DNA from: Azospirillum thiophilum | GTDB lineage: Bacteria; Pseudomonadota; Alphaproteobacteria; Azospirillales; Azospirillaceae | Assembly: GCF_001305595.1 (NCBI RefSeq) | Contig: NZ_CP012401.1 | Location: 1,169,501-1,233,500, forward strand | Length of the DNA: 64,000 nt | Direction: 5' to 3' | Shown here: positions 43,342 to 53,032 of the stretch, piece after piece | Layout: every line of letters begins with the position of its first letter | How positions within the stretch are numbered: position 1 is the first letter of the stretch | Made by a program: the position numbers and the translations under genes | The notes under the pieces: model-generated | Database searches by the model: none | Told to the model about the DNA's origin: nothing | The model's input: the letters and a program-made list of their open reading frames with translations, nothing else

Positions 43342-45858
43342 TCAGAACTCCTTCCAATCGTCGTCGTCGCTGACGCTGTGCTTCAGCACCGGGACCGCCG
43401 CCGCACCGCCGCGCGCCGCGGCGTCCGGGCGTCCGGCCGGCTTGGCGGCGGTGGTGTGGGCAGTATGTGCGGTGCCGCCGCGGGCGGCGGGCTTCGCCGC
43501 AGGCTTGGCGGCCGTGCCGCGGACCGGGGCCGGGGCGCGGCGAGCCGGGGCGGCCTGTTGATAAGCGGTTGCCGCAGCCATCATCGGGCGCGGGGCGGCA
43601 TAGCCGGCACCCGCCGCCTGATCGAACTTGAAGAAGCCGACCAGCGACTTCAGGTCACCAGCCTGCCCGCTCATCGCCTGGGCGGCGGCGGTGGTTTCCT
43701 CCACCAGGGCGGCGTTCTTCTGCGTCATCTCGTCCATGTTGGCGACGGTCGAGTTGATCTCGTCCAGCGCGGTCGCCTGCTCGGCCGAGGCGGACGCCAT
43801 CTCGGCGATCAGGGTCGCCACCTGCTGCACGCCCGACACGATGCCGTCCAGCGCCTGGCCGGCCTTGCTGACCAGCTCGACCCCGTCCTTGACCTGGGCG
43901 TCGCTGTCCAGGATCAGGCCCTTGATCTCCTTCGACGCCTGGGCGGAGCGCTGGGCGAGCTGCCGCACCTCCTGCGCCACCACGGCGAAGCCGCGGCCGG
44001 CGTCGCCGGCGCGTGCCGCCTCGACCGCCGCGTTCAGCGCCAGCAGGTTGGTCTGGAAGGCGATCTCGTCGATGACGCCGATGATGTCGGTGATCTTGCG
44101 GCTCGATTCCTCGATGCGGCGCATCGCCTCGATGGCGGAATCGGCGACGCCGCCGCCGGATTCGGCGGAGCTGCGGGCCTGGGTCGCCATCACGTTGGCG
44201 CGCTGGGCGTTGTCGGCGTTGGAGCGCACCGTCGCCCCCAGCTGTTCCATGCTGGCCGCGGTCTCCTCCAGCGAGGAGGCCTGCTGCTCGGTCCGGTCTG
44301 CGAGGTCGGAGGAGCCCAGCGACACCTCCGCGGCGGCGGCGGCAATGGTCTCCGCCGCCTGGGTGATCTGGCCGACGATGTCGGCCAGCCGGGTGGAGGT
44401 GGCGTTGACGTCGGTCTTCACCCGCTCGAAGGCGCCCTGGTAGTCGCGGCTGACGCGGCGGTTCAGGTCGCCCTGGGCCAGCGCGCTCAGCACCTCGCCC
44501 AGATCGGCGATGACAGACTCCACCGTGTCGGTCAGGCGGTTGATGCCCTCCGACATCGTCCGGTAGAAGCCGTCCTTGCCGCCGAGATCGATGCGGCGCT
44601 CCAGATTGCCCTTCGACACCGCGTCGATCAGCGTGGCGATTTCCTCGCCGATGGCCTGTTCGCGGGCGCGCTGGGCCTCGGCGGCGCGGCGTTCGGCCTC
44701 CAGCCGCTCGCGTTCCGCCTCGTCCATCCGCTTCTTCTCGACGGCGTTCTCCTTGAACACCAACACCGCCCTGGCCATCCGGCCGATCTCGTCGCGGTTC
44801 TCCAGCGCCGGGACGTCGACGCTCAGGTTGCCGGCGGCCAGGTCGGTCATGGTCCCGGTCATGTCGACCACCGGGCGGACGATGGAGCGCGCGGTGACGA
44901 GCGCGATCAGGATGCCGATGGCGAAGGCCCCCACCGCCATGCCGATCAGCAGGGTGGAGGTGTTTTCCATGTCGGTCTGCGCGTTGGTCAGCGTCGCATT
45001 GCGCACGTCGGCCTGCGAGGCGATGGTCTTGGCCACCAGATCGGCGAACTCCTCCGCCTGGGTGACCATGGTGACGAAGGCCAGCGCCTGGGCATCGGCG
45101 ACCGCCGTGACCAGCCGGTTGAAACCTTCCAGATAGCGGGTGGCGGTCTGCACCGACTCCTCGGCGGAGCGCTTCTGCACCGGGTCGGCCAGGCGCGCGG
45201 CGAGTGCGGCGGCCGACTTGATGAAGCCGTCGATGCGGGTGCGGACCTCCTCGATGGCTTTCGGCGTCGGATCGGTCAGGAAGCGCTGGGCGCTGAGACG
45301 GGCGAGGACCAGCAGTTCCAGCGACTGGCCGGCATGGGCGGCGGATTCGAAATCGCCGGCGGCGATGGCGGCGGCGATCACCTGCCCCAACCCCTCGCGC
45401 GCCTTCAGGCCCAGCGGAACCAATTCGTCCGCTACCAGCCGGTCGCGCTGTTCGCGCAGCGTGATCAGCTTGCCGAAATTGGCGCCATAGCCGTCCAACT
45501 GCTGGATCATGCGGTCGAGGTTGCTGCGGCGGCCGGGATCCTGGGTGGCGTCGCGAACGGTGCGCAGCCCCTCGCCCAGCGTCTTCAGCTGCGCCCGGAC
45601 CGGCTCGATCAGGGCGTTGTTGCCGGAAAAGGAGTAGTTGACCGCGTTGCGGCGCACGTCCGACACCGTGCCGTCGATATCGGCGAGGCTCAGCGAATTG
45701 TCGGAAATCGACGCGTAGCGGGCGAAGCCCCCTTCCACCGTCGACAGCGACCGGATGCCCAACGCGGCCACCAGGACAAGGAGGGCGAGAATCAGCAGGA
45801 AGCCCACCTGGATGCGGGTGCCCACCTTGAAACGGCCGGCGAAGCTGGCGTTCTGCAT
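43342..45858 (-). CDS. Methyl-accepting chemotaxis protein with CheR-tether
   Basis: 838 residues. TM1 about 14-34, a helical periplasmic sensor of about 285 residues, TM2 about 325-347 (LIGMAVGAFAIGILIALVTA), a HAMP (ARSIVRPVVDMTGTMTDLAA), a second HAMP-like unit after ERRIDLGG, then the signalling domain with the hairpin tip DEIAFQTNLLALNAAVEAAR and GRGFAVVAQEVRQLAQRSA. The last five residues, DWKEF, fit the xWxxF pentapeptide that recruits CheR, joined by a 100-residue Ala/Pro-rich linker. The ligand is unknown. Confidence 0.92.
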   Translation of the reverse strand: MQNASFAGRFKVGTRIQVGFLLILALLVLVAALGIRSLSTVEGGFARYASISDNSLSLADIDGTVSDVRRNAVNYSFSGNNALIEPVRAQLKTLGEGLRTVRDATQDPGRRSNLDRMIQQLDGYGANFGKLITLREQRDRLVADELVPLGLKAREGLGQVIAAAIAAGDFESAAHAGQSLELLVLARLSAQRFLTDPTPKAIEEVRTRIDGFIKSAAALAARLADPVQKRSAEESVQTATRYLEGFNRLVTAVADAQALAFVTMVTQAEEFADLVAKTIASQADVRNATLTNAQTDMENTSTLLIGMAVGAFAIGILIALVTARSIVRPVVDMTGTMTDLAAGNLSVDVPALENRDEIGRMARAVLVFKENAVEKKRMDEAERERLEAERRAAEAQRAREQAIGEEIATLIDAVSKGNLERRIDLGGKDGFYRTMSEGINRLTDTVESVIADLGEVLSALAQGDLNRRVSRDYQGAFERVKTDVNATSTRLADIVGQITQAAETIAAAAAEVSLGSSDLADRTEQQASSLEETAASMEQLGATVRSNADNAQRANVMATQARSSAESGGGVADSAIEAMRRIEESSRKITDIIGVIDEIAFQTNLLALNAAVEAARAGDAGRGFAVVAQEVRQLAQRSAQASKEIKGLILDSDAQVKDGVELVSKAGQALDGIVSGVQQVATLIAEMASASAEQATALDEINSTVANMDEMTQKNAALVEETTAAAQAMSGQAGDLKSLVGFFKFDQAAGAGYAAPRPMMAAATAYQQAAPARRAPAPVRGTAAKPAAKPAARGGTAHTAHTTAAKPAGRPDAAARGGAAAVPVLKHSVSDDDDWKEF

Positions 45859-46128
45859 GGTCAAATGCCTTGGTCTGCGGTGCGGATCGAACGCGATACG
45901 CCCGGGAGGGTAGTGGAAGATGGTTTCCAGTCCGTTGCCAGAATGTCGGGAAATGCGCCAAAGGCTTGCCAGAGCCGCGCCAAAATCGGGCCAATGTCGT
46001 GACGGGCCCCTTTGACGGCGCTGCATGGATCCCTAGGTTACGTCGCCTGACCGGCGGACTTCCGCCAATTCGGGCCGGTTCGCCGATGCAGCCGCCCACC
46101 CCGCGCCCCCCGCGAACGATAGAGACCG

Positions 46129-47997
46129 ATGCGCCGCAGCCTTCCGCCCAGTCCCGATGACCGCGCCTTCACCCGCCCGACCGGAGAGTTGAGCGCGGCG
46201 ATCCGCTCGCTCGGCCCTTATATCTGGCCGCGGGATTCGACCGAAACGCGGGTGCGGGTGGTGCTCGCCATGATCCTGCTGATCGGGTCGAAGATCGCCA
46301 ACGTCTATGTGCCGATCTTCTACAAGCATGCGGTGGACGCGTTGACCCCCGCATCCGCAGTGGGCTCCATCCCCGATGCGGCCATCGCGATCCCCCTGGG
46401 GCTAATCGTCGCATACGGCCTTGCCCGCGTCACTTCGCTGATCTTCGCCGAACTGCGCGACGCGGTCTTCGCCGCGGTGGCGCAGCGGACCATCCGCAAG
46501 GTGGCGCTGTCGGTGTTCCGGCACCTGCATGCGCTGTCGCTGCGTTTCCATCTGGAGCGCCAGACCGGCGGCCTGACCCGTTCGCTGGAACGCGGCACGC
46601 GGGCCATCGAGGCCCTGCTGCGCTACACCCTGTTCTCGATCGTGCCGACGCTGGTGGAGATCGCGCTGGTCTGCGCCGTGCTGTGGAAGCTGTTCAGCGT
46701 CTGGTTCGCTCTCGCCACCTTCGTCACGGTGGTCGGCTACATCCTCTACACCTTCTTCGTGTCGGAATGGCGCATCCAGTTCCGCCGCCAGATGAACGAC
46801 ACCGACAGCAAGGCGAACACCAAGGCGATCGACAGCCTGCTGAACTACGAGACCGTCAAGTATTTCGGCAACGAGGAGCATGAGGCCCGGCGTTACGACG
46901 GCGCGCTCCAGGGTTACGAGAAGGCGGCGGTGCGCAGCCAGCAGAGCCTGTCGCTGCTGAATGTCGGGCAGTCGGCGATCATCTCGCTGGGGCTGGCGGT
47001 GGTGATGGGCATGGCGGCGAAGGGCATCGTCGACGGCACCATGTCGCTGGGCGACTTCGTCCTGGTGAACACCTACCTGCTGCAGCTCTACCAGCCGCTG
47101 AACTTCTTCGGCGTCGTCTACCGCGAGATCAAGCAGTCGCTGATCGACATCGAATCGATGGTGACGCTGCTGGCGGTGGACCGCGAGGTGGCCGACGCCC
47201 CCCATGCCCGGCCGCTGGCCGTCGAGGGGGCGGAGCTGCGCTTCGAGGATGTCGAGTTTGGCTACGACCCGCGCCGGCCGATCCTGAAGGGCGTCGGCTT
47301 CACCGTGCCGGCCGGCCGGACCGTGGCCATCGTCGGCCCGTCGGGCGCCGGCAAGTCGACCATCAGCCGGCTGCTGTTCCGTTTCTACGACGTCAATGGC
47401 GGCCGGGTGCTGATCGACGGGCAGGACATCCGCGACGTCACCCAGGCGTCGCTGCGCGCCTCCATCGGCATCGTCCCGCAGGACACCGTGCTGTTCAACG
47501 ACACCGTCTTCTACAACATCGCCTATGGCCGCACCGGTGCCAGCCCGGCGGAGGTGGAGCGGGCCGCGAGGCTGGCCCACATCCACGACTTCATCATGGC
47601 TCTGCCCGACGGCTATCAGACCACGGTGGGGGAACGCGGGCTGAAGCTGTCCGGCGGCGAGAAGCAGCGAGTCGCCATCGCCCGCACCATCCTGAAGGAT
47701 CCGGCGATCCTGCTGTTCGACGAGGCGACCAGTGCGCTCGACACCCACACCGAACGGGAAATCCAGGCCAACCTGCGCGAGGTCAGCCGCGGCCGGACCA
47801 CGCTGGTGATCGCGCACCGGCTGTCCACCGTGATCGACGCCGACGAGATCCTGGTGCTGGAGGCCGGCCGGGTGATCGAACGCGGCCGCCATGCCGACCT
47901 GTTGGTCGCCCGCGGCGCCTATGCGGCGCTGTGGGCGCGGCAGCAGGAATCGAGCCAGGGGCCGACGCCGCTGCCCGGCGTGCTGGCGCCGACCTGA
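46129..47997 (+). CDS. Atm1/ABCB7-type ABC transporter (ATPase fused to membrane domain)
   Basis: 622 residues. Six-helix exporter domain (about 40-330) with the Atm1-type NDTDSKANTKAIDSLLNYET and YFGNEEHEARRYD segments, then the ATPase: Walker A GPSGAGKST, Q-loop VPQDTVLF, signature LSGGEKQRVAIART and Walker B ILLFDEATSALD. Atm1 relatives export glutathione- or sulfur-linked compounds for Fe-S metabolism or heavy-metal tolerance. A heme oxygenase gene follows 21 bases later, probably in the same operon. Confidence 0.93.
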   Translation: MRRSLPPSPDDRAFTRPTGELSAAIRSLGPYIWPRDSTETRVRVVLAMILLIGSKIANVYVPIFYKHAVDALTPASAVGSIPDAAIAIPLGLIVAYGLARVTSLIFAELRDAVFAAVAQRTIRKVALSVFRHLHALSLRFHLERQTGGLTRSLERGTRAIEALLRYTLFSIVPTLVEIALVCAVLWKLFSVWFALATFVTVVGYILYTFFVSEWRIQFRRQMNDTDSKANTKAIDSLLNYETVKYFGNEEHEARRYDGALQGYEKAAVRSQQSLSLLNVGQSAIISLGLAVVMGMAAKGIVDGTMSLGDFVLVNTYLLQLYQPLNFFGVVYREIKQSLIDIESMVTLLAVDREVADAPHARPLAVEGAELRFEDVEFGYDPRRPILKGVGFTVPAGRTVAIVGPSGAGKSTISRLLFRFYDVNGGRVLIDGQDIRDVTQASLRASIGIVPQDTVLFNDTVFYNIAYGRTGASPAEVERAARLAHIHDFIMALPDGYQTTVGERGLKLSGGEKQRVAIARTILKDPAILLFDEATSALDTHTEREIQANLREVSRGRTTLVIAHRLSTVIDADEILVLEAGRVIERGRHADLLVARGAYAALWARQQESSQGPTPLPGVLAPT

Positions 47998-48018
47998 CCG
48001 GGGCGGGGAGGGCACGTC

Positions 48019-48639
48019 ATGGGACCGGCACGGCAGGCGCTGCGCGCCGCGACGCAAGAGAGCCACGACCGGCTGGACAAGGCGGCGGTGCTGCAGCCGC
48101 TGGTCCGGCCGGACATCACCAGGGAGCAGTACGCCCGCGCGCTGGCCGTGCTCCACGGCTTCAACGCGCCGGCGGAACGGGCGCTCGGCAATGACGGCGC
48201 TGCCCGGCTGGACCTGCTGCGCGACGACCTGCGCGTGCTGGGCGCCGATCCGGACGCGCTGCCGGAGATGACGGAGACCGGGCCGAACGGTCTGCCGACG
48301 CTGGACAGCCCGCCGGCCCGGCTGGCGGCGCGTTACGTGCTGGACGGCTCTGCCCATGGCGGGCGGGCGATGCTGCCGGGGATCACCCGTGCCCTCGGGT
48401 TCGACGGCCGGCGCGGCGCACGCTTCCTCGCATCGGACGGGCTGGACATGGCAGCGGACTGGAAGGCACTGATGGTCCGGCTGGAGGTGGAACTGGCCGA
48501 CCCGGCGGACCTGGCGACCGCCTGCGCCGCCGCGGCCGCCCTGTTCGCGGCGCTGGAGCGCTGGATCCTGGAATGGACCCCCGGAATGGACCCCTGGATA
48601 GGACCGGGGGAGAATCGTCCGTCGGAGCGCGGGGCTTGA
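48019..48639 (+). CDS. Biliverdin-producing heme oxygenase
   Basis: 206 residues. The N-terminal RQALRAATQESHDRLDKA carries the proximal heme-ligand His near residue 16. YVLDGSAHGGRAMLPGITRA is the distal-helix Gly-rich segment. Heme oxygenase opens heme to biliverdin, CO and iron, for iron recovery or to supply a phytochrome chromophore. No phytochrome gene is adjacent. It follows the Atm1-type exporter by 21 bases. Confidence 0.84.
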   Translation: MGPARQALRAATQESHDRLDKAAVLQPLVRPDITREQYARALAVLHGFNAPAERALGNDGAARLDLLRDDLRVLGADPDALPEMTETGPNGLPTLDSPPARLAARYVLDGSAHGGRAMLPGITRALGFDGRRGARFLASDGLDMAADWKALMVRLEVELADPADLATACAAAAALFAALERWILEWTPGMDPWIGPGENRPSERGA

Positions 48640-48711
48640 ATCTGGCGTGCCGCCGCGTCCCTTGATAGGGTGCCGGACCACTCATATCCGGATTCTGGAG
48701 ACCGCCTTCCC

Positions 48712-49437
48712 ATGACCGCGCCAGCCTCGCGCATCTATTGCTCCGTCGACACCACCGAGATCGACGCCGCCCGCCGCATCGCCGGGCAGGTGGCCGGGGC
48801 CGTCGGCGGCATCAAGCTGGGGCTGGAGTTCTTCATCGCCCAGGGACCGGCCGGCGTCCGTGCGGTGGTGGGGGAGGACGGGCCGCCGCTGTTCCTCGAT
48901 CTCAAGCTGCACGATATCCCCAACACGGTGGCGGGCGGCGTGCGCGCAGCGCTGCCTCTGAAGCCGGCCTTCATGACCATCCACAGCTCCGGCGGGCCGG
49001 CGATGATGCGCGCGGCGGCCGAGACGGCGGCGACCGCCGGTGAAAGCCGGCCGAAGATCCTGGCCGTGACCGTGCTGACCAGCTTGGACGAGGGCGATCT
49101 GGGCGCCGTCGGGCAGTCGGTTCCGGTGGCCGAACAGGTCGTCCGGCTGGCCAGGCTCGCCAAGGAATCCGGGGTGGACGGCGTCGTCTGCTCGCCGGCC
49201 GAGGTGGCGCTGGTGCGTGCGGCCTGCGGTCCCGACTTCATCCTGATGGTGCCCGGCATCCGCCCGGCCTGGGCCGCCACCAACGACCAGAAGCGTTTCA
49301 TGACCCCGGCGGAGGCGCTGGCCGCCGGTGCCGATCATCTGGTCATCGGCCGCCCGATCACCGCCGAGCCCGATCCGGCCGCCGCCGCCCGCCGCATCGT
49401 CGCCGAGATCGAAGCCGATTCAGGGGGAACCGCATGA
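48712..49437 (+). CDS. pyrF: Orotidine 5'-phosphate decarboxylase
   Basis: 241 residues, TIM barrel. The catalytic charged network is in FLDLKLHDIPNTV (K and D about 64-70); IHSSGGPAMM, VTVLTSL and VPGIRP...A-NDQKR...LVIGRPI bind the phosphate. It makes UMP. ATG 48712 follows GGAG. Its stop overlaps the trpF start by four bases (ATGA), indicating translational coupling. Confidence 0.95.
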   Translation: MTAPASRIYCSVDTTEIDAARRIAGQVAGAVGGIKLGLEFFIAQGPAGVRAVVGEDGPPLFLDLKLHDIPNTVAGGVRAALPLKPAFMTIHSSGGPAMMRAAAETAATAGESRPKILAVTVLTSLDEGDLGAVGQSVPVAEQVVRLARLAKESGVDGVVCSPAEVALVRAACGPDFILMVPGIRPAWAATNDQKRFMTPAEALAAGADHLVIGRPITAEPDPAAAARRIVAEIEADSGGTA

Positions 49438-50078
49438 CCGTAGCCGCCAAGATCTGCGGACTGACCGAGCCGGAAAGCCTGCGCGCCGCCGTTGCCGGCG
49501 GGGCGCGCTATGTCGGCTTCGTCTTCTATCCGCGCAGCCCGCGCGCCATCGCCCCGCCGATGGCGGCGGAGCTGGCGCGGCTGCTGCCGACCGGGGTGCG
49601 CTCCGTCGGGCTGTTCGTCGATCCCGACGACGAGTTCCTGGAGCATGTGACCGGACAGGTCCCGCTCGACCTGATCCAGCTGCATGGCGGCGAGACGCCG
49701 CGCCGCATCGCCGAGATCAAGGGCCGTTACGGCCTGCCGGTGATGAAGGCGATCAGGGTCGGCGGGCCGGAGGACCTGACCGCCGCGCTGGAGGCGGCGG
49801 AGGTTTCCGACCGGCTGCTGTTCGACGCCAAGCCGCCGGCCAAGGTGTCGGCGCTGCCCGGCGGCAACGGCATCGCCTTCGACTGGACCATCCTGGCCGG
49901 CCGCAGCTGGCCGCGCCCCTGGATGCTGTCGGGCGGCCTGACGGCGGACAATGTCGCGGAGGCGGTGCGCGTCACCGGCGCCACCGAGGTCGACGTCTCG
50001 TCGGGGGTGGAGGACCGCCCCGGCCACAAGGATCCGGCGTTGGTCCGCGCCTTCCTGTCGACGGTGGTCGGGCTGTAG
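49434..50078 (+). CDS. trpF: Phosphoribosylanthranilate isomerase
   Basis: 214 residues, TIM barrel of tryptophan synthesis. KICGLTEPESL (catalytic Cys near residue 7), GFVFYPRSPRAI, the Asp-bearing LLFDAKPP and the C-terminal SGGLTADNVAEAV and EVDVSSGVEDRPGHKD are all conserved. It starts in an ATGA overlap with pyrF. trpB and trpA do not follow, although they often do in relatives. Confidence 0.96.
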   Translation: MTVAAKICGLTEPESLRAAVAGGARYVGFVFYPRSPRAIAPPMAAELARLLPTGVRSVGLFVDPDDEFLEHVTGQVPLDLIQLHGGETPRRIAEIKGRYGLPVMKAIRVGGPEDLTAALEAAEVSDRLLFDAKPPAKVSALPGGNGIAFDWTILAGRSWPRPWMLSGGLTADNVAEAVRVTGATEVDVSSGVEDRPGHKDPALVRAFLSTVVGL

Positions 50079-50183
50079 GGCCACGGATGCGCGGGGCCAT
50101 GTGAAAGCGGACTGTTTTAGGCGAATGCTTCGGCTTATCTTGGTCGCATGGCGGGAACCCGCGCCATCGGTTAGGATGCGCTG

Positions 50184-51092
50184 ATGAGCGATTCGTCCAC
50201 CCCGTCCACGACCGAGGCGCTCGGCGCCGTGCTCGACGAGCATCTGCGCTGGATCGGCCAGTGGCAGCGCGCCGTCTTCTACCGCGACGGCCGCGGCGGG
50301 GAACGGGCATCCGCGCCCGCCTCCTTCGCCACCTGGTGCCGGGCGGCCAGCCACGACGACCTGCTGCAGCAGCCGGCGGTGCAGAAGCTGGCGAACCTGC
50401 ACGAGCAGATGCACCGCCAGGCACGGCTGATCCTGCTGAAGGCGTCGGGCGGCGAGCTGCCGACGGAGGCCGAGTATGAGGGAGTGGTCGGCCGTTTCGA
50501 GGAGTTCATGCTGCATCTGCGCCGGATGGAGCGTGCCTTCGCCGCCGCCGCTTCCGGCCTGGACCCGCTGACCGGCCTGCGCACCCGCCGCGGCATGACC
50601 GAGGCGCTGGAGCGCGAGCACAACCGCTATCGCCGCGCCGGCGAGCCCTTCTGTGTCGCGCTGTGCGACATCGACAAGTTCAAGGGCATCAACGACAGCT
50701 ACGGCCACGACATCGGCGACCGCGTGCTGGCCGCCACCGCTGCTGTCATCAGCCGCGGCGTCCGCAGCTTCGACGAGGCCTTCCGCATGGGCGGCGAGGA
50801 ATTCCTGGTCTGTCTGAAGGAAACCGGCCTGGACGAGGGCTATGCGGTGATCGAACGGCTGCGCGTCGACCTGATGCGCTCGCCGGTGGTGTTGCCCGAC
50901 GGCCGGATGGTTCCCGTCACCGCATCCTTCGGGCTGGTGGAGGCGGTGCCCGACCTGACCGTCGACGATCTGGTGGTCTGCGCCGACCGCGCTCTCTATC
51001 AGGCCAAGAACTCGGGCCGCAACCGCGTGATCCGCTACGGCGTCGACCGGCCGGAAGAGAAGCCCGTGCCGAAAACGGCTGTGCGGGGATAG
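50184..51092 (+). CDS. Diguanylate cyclase with N-terminal CZB zinc-sensor domain
   Basis: 302 residues. The N-terminal four-helix region has H20, C52, H73 and H77 ([18 protein letters not shown]), the His-Cys-His-His pattern of the CZB domain that binds zinc in DgcZ (YdeH) and chemoreceptors. The C-terminal GGDEF domain has the active site GGEEF and an inhibitory RxxD (RSFD) five residues before it. It therefore probably makes cyclic di-GMP under zinc control. The name DgcZ-like rests on this architecture, not on orthology. Confidence 0.87.
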   Translation: MSDSSTPSTTEALGAVLDEHLRWIGQWQRAVFYRDGRGGERASAPASFATWCRAASHDDLLQQPAVQKLANLHEQMHRQARLILLKASGGELPTEAEYEGVVGRFEEFMLHLRRMERAFAAAASGLDPLTGLRTRRGMTEALEREHNRYRRAGEPFCVALCDIDKFKGINDSYGHDIGDRVLAATAAVISRGVRSFDEAFRMGGEEFLVCLKETGLDEGYAVIERLRVDLMRSPVVLPDGRMVPVTASFGLVEAVPDLTVDDLVVCADRALYQAKNSGRNRVIRYGVDRPEEKPVPKTAVRG

Positions 51093-51192
51093 CGGGGAGC
51101 GCTTCCATCCCGCTCCGGTCAGCGCCCTTGGCCCCGGCACCCCGGGCGGGGTAGGATCGGCCAACCCAACCGTCAGCCGCGATCCGGATTCC

Positions 51193-51843
51193 ATGCGCAC
51201 CCAGCCCGAATTTCCCAACCTGTTCATCCTCGACCATCCGCTGATCCAGCACAAGCTGACCCACATGCGGAACAAGGAGCGGTCGACCGGCGGTTTCCGC
51301 ACCCTGCTGCGCGAGATCTCGCTGTTGATGGGATACGAGCTGACGCGCGACATCCCGCTGACCACCGAGCGGATCGAGACGCCGCTGCAGCCGATGGACG
51401 CCCCGGTGATCCTGGGCAAGAAGCTGGCGGTGGTGCCGGTGCTGCGCGCCGGGCTCGGCATGTCGGCCGGGCTGCTGGAGCTGGTGCCGTCGGCGCGCGA
51501 GGGACATATCGGTCTCTACCGCGACCATGAGACCAAGCAGCCGCACGAATATCTGGTGAAGCTGCCGCCGGCCGAAGGGCGCCTGTTCATCGTCGTCGAC
51601 CCGATGCTGGCGACCGGCAATTCGGCCGCCCATGCCTGCGACGTGCTGAACCGCCACGGCGTGGAGGACCAGAACATCCGCTTCATGGCGCTGGTCGCCG
51701 CACCCGAGGGCGTGCTCCGGTTCCACCAGTCGCATCCCGACGTCAAGGTCTTCACCGCGGCGCTCGACAGCCATCTGAACGAGGACGCCTACATCGTTCC
51801 CGGTCTGGGCGATGCCGGCGACCGCATGTTCGGCACCAAGTAG
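51193..51843 (+). CDS. upp: Uracil phosphoribosyltransferase
   Basis: 216 residues, full length. It salvages uracil to UMP with PRPP. The PRPP-binding loop [11 protein letters not shown] (about 136-146), [16 protein letters not shown] and the C-terminal [17 protein letters not shown] are family signatures. [12 protein letters not shown] near the N-terminus also fits. It stands alone in this direction before the convergent DUF2235 gene. Confidence 0.96.
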   Translation: MRTQPEFPNLFILDHPLIQHKLTHMRNKERSTGGFRTLLREISLLMGYELTRDIPLTTERIETPLQPMDAPVILGKKLAVVPVLRAGLGMSAGLLELVPSAREGHIGLYRDHETKQPHEYLVKLPPAEGRLFIVVDPMLATGNSAAHACDVLNRHGVEDQNIRFMALVAAPEGVLRFHQSHPDVKVFTAALDSHLNEDAYIVPGLGDAGDRMFGTK

Positions 51844-51903
51844 GGGCGCCTGTTCATGGAGGCGGGGCGGGTGCCGCATGGCCGGTGCCAGCCCCGCTTG
51901 CAA

Positions 51904-53032
51904 TCACATATTTGCCGTCACCCGCCCGTGGCGGGCAGCCGGCTCCTCCTCGCGCACCGCTCCGGACCGGGCAAGCGCCTTGCGGTAGCCGATGTTGGGC
52001 GGGGCATAGCGCGCATCGCTGGCCGCGCGGTACGGCACCGAGTCGTGCAGGTTCTCCCCGCTGTAGGGCAGCACGCAGACCGGGCGGTAATGGCGCGGCT
52101 CCGCCAGCCTGCCCAGACCGTCCAGGAACCGGGCGTAGGAATCGACAATGGTGCCCAGCGCGTCGGCGGGCGTCACCTCCGGCACCCGGATCGGGTCGAG
52201 GGCCAACCCGCAGAACGCGGCATGGTCCATCATCCATTTCAGCGCGATGTTCGACAGCGTGTCGTCGGCATAGCCGCCGCCGACATTGGAATGGCAGCCG
52301 GCGAACCAGCGCTGTTCCATTCGTCGGGCCGGCTTCGCCTTCGGGTTCCAGAGGGTGGCGGCGAAGATCTTGCGGTGCTCGTCGATCGCCAGTGCTTGGA
52401 CGGCGTTGCGGACCAGGCTGCTGAGTTCGGTGTCGTGGAAGCCGTAGAGTTCTTCGTCCAGCTGCCTGCAGATGCCGAGCGGCACGCCAAGGGCACCCAC
52501 CGTGTCCCAGACGCCGAGGAAATGGATGGGGATCGGCCTGGAGCCGTTGGTGTCGCGGAACCGCTTCGCCGCCTCCACGTCCGGGCCGTCGTCGCGCTTG
52601 CGGTACAGCGCATAGGCCTCGTCGGTCAGGTCGGCCTTGGCGGCCGGCAGCAGGCCGGCATTGCGGATCAGCCCCACGAGGCTGCGGGCGGTGTAGGCGC
52701 CGCGCGAGAAGCCCAGGATGAAGACAGGGTCGCCATCCTTGTATCGGGAGGCGAGGAAGCGGTAACCGTCCTTGATCTTCTTGTCGAGTCCCAGGCCGAA
52801 TGCGCCGCCGAAGATCTTGTCGAACCAGTTGTGGATTATCCCGTCCTTGTCGTCGGTGCCGACGCCGGACTCATAGATAGCCGATCTGCGCCGCGCCGTC
52901 CGGGCTATTGGGCAAGATGGATTTGTAGAATTTCCAGACGTTGGTCGACGTCTCGTTCCCGTCCGTCCGGTCGCCGCTGCCAGGCCTGTTCCAGGTGCCG
53001 TCGAAACACAGGACGATCCGTTTCGCCATCAT
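51904..53032 (-). pseudogene. DUF2235 alpha/beta-hydrolase, disrupted by a frameshift
   Basis: Two frames join into one DUF2235 protein of about 375 residues. The first begins MMAKRIVLCFDGTWNRPG at 53032 and stops at 52871-52873 after 53 codons. The second frame continues with YESGVGTDDKDG and includes the nucleophile elbow GFSRGAYTAR, then the HFLGVWDTVGALG and WFAGCHSNVGGGY segments. An extra base near 52876 separates them; without it the join reads GYYESGVGT, as in the family. DUF2235 includes type VI secretion lipase-like proteins. Sequencing error cannot be excluded. Confidence 0.8.
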
